Positions 61,952 to 64,000 of a stretch of 64,000 nucleotides of DNA are shown piece by piece. The notes beneath the pieces are model-generated. The model made no database searches and was not told the origin of the DNA. It worked only from the letters and a program-made list of their open reading frames with translations. Position numbers and translations under genes: made by a program. Source of the DNA: Streptomyces griseoaurantiacus (GTDB taxonomy: Bacteria; Actinomycetota; Actinomycetes; Streptomycetales; Streptomycetaceae); assembly GCA_014656015.1 (NCBI GenBank), contig BNBP01000002.1, positions 62,001 to 126,000 of the forward strand. The letters run 5' to 3'. How positions within the stretch are numbered: position 1 is the first letter of the stretch; each line of letters starts with the position of its first letter.

Positions 61952-63324
61952 GCCGTCGTCTCCACCTTCGTGCCCTCGTCGACGCCCTTGCCGCTGATCT
62001 CGACCAGTCCCCGGGCGAACATGCCGGTGTCGACCGGGACGAGGCGGCCGTCGGCGCGCCGGACCGCGTAGCCGCCCTCGCGCAGGGCGAGCAGGGCGCC
62101 GACGGGGACGGCGAGCACGTGCTTCCTCGCCCTGCCGTGGAACCTGGCCTGTACGGGGGCGGAGTCGAGGGACTTGACGGCTCGGGGATCGTCCAGGGAG
62201 ACGGTGACGTTGGTGGTGGACTGCCGGTCGCCGCCCTCCCCTCCCTCCCCGCTCTCCCCGCCTCCGCCTTGGACGACGGTGCTGATCGCGGCGACCCGGC
62301 CGGGGGTGGTGGACCGGTCGGGCAGTACCACGGTGACGCGCCGACCCGTGGAGACGGACCCGAGGTCGAGCGACTCCACGGGCACGGTCACGGTCTTGGT
62401 GGTGGAGGTGACCGACATCAGCTCGTCCGCGGCCTCGTCCCCCGGCTGGGCGCGGAGACCGGAGACCCGTACCGCCGACTTGGCCACGACCGCGTCGGCG
62501 GGATCGAGCACGCCGGTCGGGTCGAGGCCCGCGGCCTTCTGCCAGCGTTCGACAGCGGACATCAGGGAGGCGGTGAGCACGCCGTCGTCCCGGCGCACCG
62601 TGGACCGTGCCGGGCCCGCGCTCGCGCCCGGCTGCTGTTCCCCCGCCTCGCCCGTCCCCTGCCCTTCTCCGCCGCCGGACGCGGCGGGCGGCCCGGTCGG
62701 GGACGCGGGCGCGCCGGACGACGGCGTGCCCCGGCCGGCACCGGGTGCCCGATCCGTTCGCGGGGAGCCTTCCCCGGGGACCTGCCGCCGGACGACGGTG
62801 CCCGGTGCGGGCTGCGGTCCGATGTCGTATCCCAGGGCCTTCAGGTTGTCGGCGAGGACCCGTACGTCGCGGCCGACCGTGCCGGGTGTGTCGAGCCTGC
62901 GGTACAGGGGTGTGCTGCCGTAGAGGAGCACGGTGGGGCGTTCGTCGACACGGTAGAGCTGGTGCCCGCGGGTGACCGTGGCGCCCCGCGCGGGGAGCCA
63001 GGTCACCCGGCCCTCGCCGGTCCCGCGGAGGGTGCGCGGGGAGTCGTAGCCGAGTGTCCCGTCCATCTCCTTACTGCCCGACAGGTCCGTCCTGACCACG
63101 GCGACCTTCCTGATTCCCGGGCCGGACTCGGGCGCGGGGCCGTTTCCGTCCCCGCCGGACCACAGCACCAGGGCGCCCGTCGTGCCCGTGAGGAGCACGG
63201 CGGCGACGGCGAGGCCCACGGTCCGCCTCCTGCGGCGGCCCGTGGGCGGCACACCCCGGTCCGCCTCCTCTCGGGCCGTCACCCGCAGGGCGAGGGTGTC
63301 CGCGGCCTCGTGCTCACTTGCCAC
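61948..63324 (-). CDS. HlyD/RND-like efflux adaptor with split peptidoglycan-binding-like segment
   Basis: 458 residues. One N-terminal membrane helix ([21 protein letters not shown], in residues 35-56) is followed by an exported region with adaptor-like beta segments ([34 protein letters not shown]). A peptidoglycan-binding-like module ([12 protein letters not shown] ... [21 protein letters not shown]) is interrupted by about 75 Gly/Pro/Ser-rich residues. Gram-positive versions of these adaptors occur with MacB-like transporters. The GTG start lies inside the lipoprotein gene (11-bp overlap). Confidence 0.85.
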   Translation of the reverse strand: MASEHEAADTLALRVTAREEADRGVPPTGRRRRRTVGLAVAAVLLTGTTGALVLWSGGDGNGPAPESGPGIRKVAVVRTDLSGSKEMDGTLGYDSPRTLRGTGEGRVTWLPARGATVTRGHQLYRVDERPTVLLYGSTPLYRRLDTPGTVGRDVRVLADNLKALGYDIGPQPAPGTVVRRQVPGEGSPRTDRAPGAGRGTPSSGAPASPTGPPAASGGGEGQGTGEAGEQQPGASAGPARSTVRRDDGVLTASLMSAVERWQKAAGLDPTGVLDPADAVVAKSAVRVSGLRAQPGDEAADELMSVTSTTKTVTVPVESLDLGSVSTGRRVTVVLPDRSTTPGRVAAISTVVQGGGGESGEGGEGGDRQSTTNVTVSLDDPRAVKSLDSAPVQARFHGRARKHVLAVPVGALLALREGGYAVRRADGRLVPVDTGMFARGLVEISGKGVDEGTKVETTA

Positions 63325-63904
63325 CGAACGCCTCCCGCATGCATTCCTGGTCGATCCGGTCCGCGTCCCTCGGCGGGGTCGCGTGGGGCGCGTAGTTCCA
63401 GCCGCCCCCGTCCGGAAGGGGCTCCACCTTGAACCCCTTGCGGTTGTCGCACGCGATCCACTCGTTGTAGTCGTCCATGTAGTGCGGATTCCGCTTCGGA
63501 TCCGTCTCCGGCGGCGTCAGCGGTTTCTTGCCGATGCACGCCTTTTCCACCTCCGGTCGTTCCTCGGCCACGTCGATACCGGGGAACCAGAGCATCTTCG
63601 GATCGGCTTCCGGCATTTTCTGCGTGCCCCTGCCGACGTCGACTCCGCGGTCCTTGATGCAGTGCAGATAGCCCTGGTAAAGGCGCAGTTCCTCGAGCGG
63701 GGTCGTGTCCAGCCGGAGCTGGGGCCGGCCTGCTTCGGCGGGGTCGGCGGACGGCCCCTTCGTGGCACCGCCCTTTCCACCACCGGATTCGGCGGTGGAG
63801 ACGACCCCCTCGTCCCGGCCCCCGGTATGTCCCGAGGAACAGCCGACGGCGGAGGCCGCCAACAGCGCGGCGCAGGTGAGGAGAAGAAGCTTCTTTTTCG
63901 GCAT
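63314..63904 (-). CDS. lipoprotein of unknown function, first gene of the efflux operon
   Basis: 196 residues from ATG 63904 (an ATG at 63916 would add four). The signal KKLLLLTCAALLAASAVGC has a lipid-attachment Cys22. The mature part has Cys residues at HCIKD, KACIG, IACDN and QECMRE, which could form two disulfides, and a conserved-looking DDYNEWIACDN. It resembles hypothetical lipoproteins found before such transporter operons. No enzymatic motif. Confidence 0.8.
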   Translation of the reverse strand: MPKKKLLLLTCAALLAASAVGCSSGHTGGRDEGVVSTAESGGGKGGATKGPSADPAEAGRPQLRLDTTPLEELRLYQGYLHCIKDRGVDVGRGTQKMPEADPKMLWFPGIDVAEERPEVEKACIGKKPLTPPETDPKRNPHYMDDYNEWIACDNRKGFKVEPLPDGGGWNYAPHATPPRDADRIDQECMREAFGGK

Positions 63905-63914
63905 GCCCGGCAGC

Positions 63915-63943
63915 ATGGCAAGGCGTTGTCAGAAAGCTGTCAA
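63915..63943 (-). promoter_or_regulatory. promoter and TGTCA direct repeats before the efflux operon
   Basis: On the minus strand a perfect -35 TTGACA (63943-63938) is 17 bp from TGCCAT (63920-63915); transcription would start near 63908, just before ATG 63904. On the plus strand TGTCA occurs at 63927-63931 and 63938-63942, 11 bp apart, with another at 63976-63980. An 11-bp direct repeat overlapping the -35 is characteristic of OmpR-family response regulators. Confidence 0.5.
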
Positions 63944-64000
63944 TGTTTTCCCCGACCGACCGCCCAGCATATGTATGTCAAGAAGTCGTCATGGCGAGAA

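Overview
The window is very GC-rich actinobacterial DNA, and I read it as Streptomyces. Third codon positions are almost all G or C, GTG and TTG starts and ATGA/GTGA stop-start overlaps are common, and the content includes a SepF paralogue, an SpoOM-like protein, a Streptomyces intergenic palindrome, DnaA boxes of the TTGTCCACA type and rare TTA (bldA-type) codons. I see no tRNA, rRNA, CRISPR array or insertion sequence.

Left part (1-29 kb), core or near-core genes. An acyl-CoA synthetase cut by the window edge, a P450/ferredoxin pair and a divergent PaaX-type regulator form a small catabolic or secondary-metabolic unit. Arginine deiminase, ornithine carbamoyltransferase and an amino-acid permease follow, then a drug-type MFS exporter. 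A minus-strand run encodes the Hen1/Pnkp RNA-repair pair, an F420-type LLM oxidoreductase, a small Streptomyces protein, a MazG-like protein coupled to a P-loop ATPase, a SepF paralogue and a YcnI-type copper protein. The modABC molybdate transporter, a GT-C-like membrane protein, an SpoOM-like protein, two TetR regulators and two SDR proteins complete this part. One SDR lacks the usual Tyr/Lys pair.

Middle part (29.4-57.7 kb), one large plus-strand glycan cluster with mostly overlapping genes. The first half holds a WcaJ-type priming transferase, an AlgD-type GDP-mannose 6-dehydrogenase, a GT4, two Wzz-like proteins, an AsnB-type amidotransferase, a fused MDR-Gfo/Idh oxidoreductase, a heparinase II/III protein, a beta-helix lipoprotein, a Wzy-like polymerase and a second GT4. 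The second half looks like an unusual-sugar pathway: C-methyltransferase, RfbF-like nucleotidyltransferase, PIG-L deacetylase, SDR epimerase, DUF4910 protein, Wzx-like flippase, GT2, pyruvyltransferase, RmlC-like epimerase and a class III aminotransferase. I infer a Wzx/Wzy-exported polymer containing mannuronate, possibly amidated, and a C-methylated amino sugar. TTA codons in the first two genes suggest bldA-linked developmental control.

Right part (57.7-64 kb). A formaldehyde-dehydrogenase-like zinc ADH, a small protein, a PAP2 phosphatase, and a minus-strand efflux operon (lipoprotein, HlyD-like adaptor with a peptidoglycan-binding-like segment, ABC ATPase, FtsX/MacB-like permease). The operon promoter carries TGTCA direct repeats spaced like an OmpR-family response-regulator site.
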